This document shows, piece by piece, positions 41,278 through 42,689 of a stretch of DNA of 42,689 nucleotides. Every line of letters starts with the position of its first letter. Position 1 is the stretch's first letter. Under the pieces are notes generated by a model. It did not search any database. It was not told the DNA's origin and saw only the letters and a list, made by a program, of their open reading frames with translations. Position numbers and translations under genes: made by a program. Origin of the DNA: Thoreauomyces humboldtii (taxonomy: Eukaryota > Chytridiomycota > Chytridiomycetes > Spizellomycetales > Powellomycetaceae); the NCBI GenBank assembly GCA_027596035.1, contig JADGJA010000102.1:1-42689 (forward strand), written 5' to 3'.

Positions 41278-42337
41278 TCATGGGTTATAGCGGGCCATCG
41301 AATCGCAGTGCACGGTGTTGGCCGACTCGATCGCCACCCAGATGGACTCTGTCTTGGGTTCATCCATGCCGTTCCCGCGTCTCATCTTCTCCTCGAACTC
41401 TTCCCGCGATTTGCATATGTAGTGGTGGACGGAAAACCGTTCCACCGTCATGGGCTTCCGAAACGTGCTGTCGACCCTGTCCCAGTTTTCTCCGACCGTG
41501 TAGGTTCCCCATGCGGTCGGAAAGTAGTGAACCGCCATGAACCTAAAGTGATTGGTCCGAACGATGGACTTTATGTGTCCTGAGGCGTCGGGTCGAGGAT
41601 TGGAAGGTGAGGAGTTGTCGTCGATGCAACGATCGAAGGCTTTCCGTGCCGAGGCTGGTCGTGCCAGGAGACCGGCCGAAGTGTGCGTCCGCCAACTCAA
41701 CGCCACTGCGCCGACGCGATCGTCGGCCTCGTACTCCTGCAAGACCTTGGTGAAGGCGTCGCTCTCGGTGCTTGTCGTCAGTTCGAGGAACTCGTCGGCG
41801 TCCAGATGGGCCATCCAAGTGTGCTTCCGGCCGTGGAGCCTGTGACACTCGCTGTAGGCGTGATGTTGCTGGGATCGCCAGGGACGCATCCAGGATCTGG
41901 GAAAGTAGGTGAAGGTGATGGCCTCGCGCGGTATCCCCCAGTCGTGGGTCGCCGACGAGAGCGGAGGGGTGGTTCCGTCGTCCTGCACGTAGAAGCGCCT
42001 CACGCCAAAGTGGTGGTAGTGGTGTGCGAACCACTCTGGAAGGTCTCGCTCCTGTCCTCTCACGCTGAGGCACATGGCGAGGTATTCTCTAGAGAAGCAG
42101 AGTGTGTCAGGGAACTTTGTCGTTCAAACGCGAGTTTTCATATGAGATCCGTACGTACCCGTTCTGCACTTGATAGGTTGCGCCTAGTGCGGCCCATCGC
42201 CGCGTACCGTAGGCCAGCAGGCCGAGGAGAGGAGAGCCTAGAATATTGAGGAGAAAGAGGACGAAACTGACGAGTGACAGACGCAGAACGAGTCGCTGCT
42301 TGGGCGAGCGCCAACGTTGTAGGGACCACTTTATCAT
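41278..42337 (-). CDS. Type II membrane glycosyltransferase, GT92 (DUF23)-like
   Basis: Two exons (42337-42159, 42088-41278) give 329 aa. A short basic cytosolic lead precedes one N-terminal membrane span (LVSFVLFLLNILGSPLLGLL, about residues 21-42), as in Golgi type II enzymes. The lumenal domain has MCLSVRGQERDLPEWFAHH, GVRRFYVQDDG, a likely DxD metal/nucleotide-sugar site in HLDADEF, and IVRTNHF. A later HHYICKSREEFEEKMRRG block follows the order of the GT92/glycosyltransferase-2-like family. Known GT92 members transfer galactose to glycans; the donor and acceptor here cannot be told. The only intron separates the membrane anchor from the catalytic domain. It is convergent with SLY1, with 129 bp between stop codons. 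Confidence 0.82.
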
Positions 42338-42689
42338 TGAGTTGGATCACAGTCGGTCGCCACCAGATGAGGTAAGGGAAAAAGCCTACTACGCGGAATT
42401 GAAGTGACAGAGCACGTAACGGAGAGGAAGGGACCAGGGACCTAATGACCAAATGACCTTGGCAAACGAGCACAGGCACGAAGGGGAGAAGGCACTGCAA
42501 GCCAGTGCAAGGACCGGCAACGCTGCGGCTGTGCTCGTTACTCAGCGCTGTCGAGCCGAAAACCCATAAAGGCCCGTAGTCGGGGACAAGCTCCGCTAGG
42601 AGGGGTGGTACCGTACATTTGTGTCACCAAAGTAAGTGACGGCCAAAGTAAGTGTAGAGTAGCGCTAACTACCCCGGAGGTATTCAACC
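42338..42689. promoter_or_regulatory. Upstream region of the glycosyltransferase gene
   Basis: The last 352 bp of the window hold the presumed promoter of the glycosyltransferase. Near 42625-42655 the sequence CCAAAGTAAGTG occurs twice about 20 bp apart. No gene is supported. Confidence 0.35.

Noticed and set aside
1..42689. Biosynthetic gene cluster around the monooxygenase
   Set aside because: Neighbours are housekeeping genes (splicing, NoxR, methionine salvage); there is no synthase, transporter or pathway regulator.
1..42689. Transposons, tRNA or rRNA genes
   Set aside because: No long terminal or inverted repeats with transposase or reverse-transcriptase frames, and no cloverleaf-like or rRNA-like sequence was recognised by eye; a covariance-model search was not possible.

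Overview
The window is nuclear DNA from a filamentous or dimorphic fungus, most likely a basidiomycete. The genes are dense, most carry several introns of about 45-95 nt with GT..AG borders, and the set includes fungal-type genes (SAGA Spt8, Sly1, an Rds1-like ferritin-fold protein, the NADPH-oxidase regulator NoxR). No transposon, rRNA, tRNA, CRISPR array or bacterial operon was seen. Exon borders were set by hand from splice consensus, reading phase and family similarity. Wherever complete exon coordinates are given, the phases close to an exact open reading frame.

Layout, left to right. <1-215 (-) is the N-terminus of COP9 signalosome subunit 4, head to head with RTP1/TANGO6 (+, 471-3896). 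A Rho-type GTPase with a very long tail (-, 4153-5894) is followed by splicing factor Cwf19 (-, 6152-8469) and about 1.7 kb without a supportable gene. Then come a Baeyer-Villiger-type flavin monooxygenase (-, 10167-12188) and NoxR (+, 12914-14812). A fused gene (-, 14927-16651) joins methionine-salvage enolase-phosphatase E1 to an LTO1/Yae1-type deca-GX3 domain. It is head to head with a broken DNA ligase IV gene (+, 16919-20219).

Next are TAF5 (+, 20631-22571, one exon), a Sec14/CRAL-TRIO protein (-, 22819-23970), the small Tim chaperone Tim9 (-, 24868-25299), a weakly supported small gene (+, 25497-26162) and an Rds1-like secreted ferritin-fold protein (-, 27397-28527). The right part holds RNase H2 subunit A (+, 29639-31002), SPT8 (-, 31441-34540), a small single-span protein resembling Mim2 (+, 34868-35226), an uncharacterised disordered protein (-, about 35660-37795), SLY1 (+, 38483-41148) and a GT92-like glycosyltransferase (-, 41278-42337).

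Most genes are housekeeping: RNA polymerase II assembly and transcription (RTP1, TAF5, SPT8), splicing (CWF19), mitochondrial import (TIM9, perhaps MIM2), lipid and vesicle traffic (Sec14-like, SLY1), genome maintenance (RNH201, the LIG4 remnant) and sulfur salvage. They do not form a biosynthetic cluster. The points most worth following are the enolase-phosphatase/LTO1 fusion with its possible splice switch, the decay of LIG4 beside intact neighbours, and the Rho protein that lacks both residues normally needed for GTP hydrolysis.
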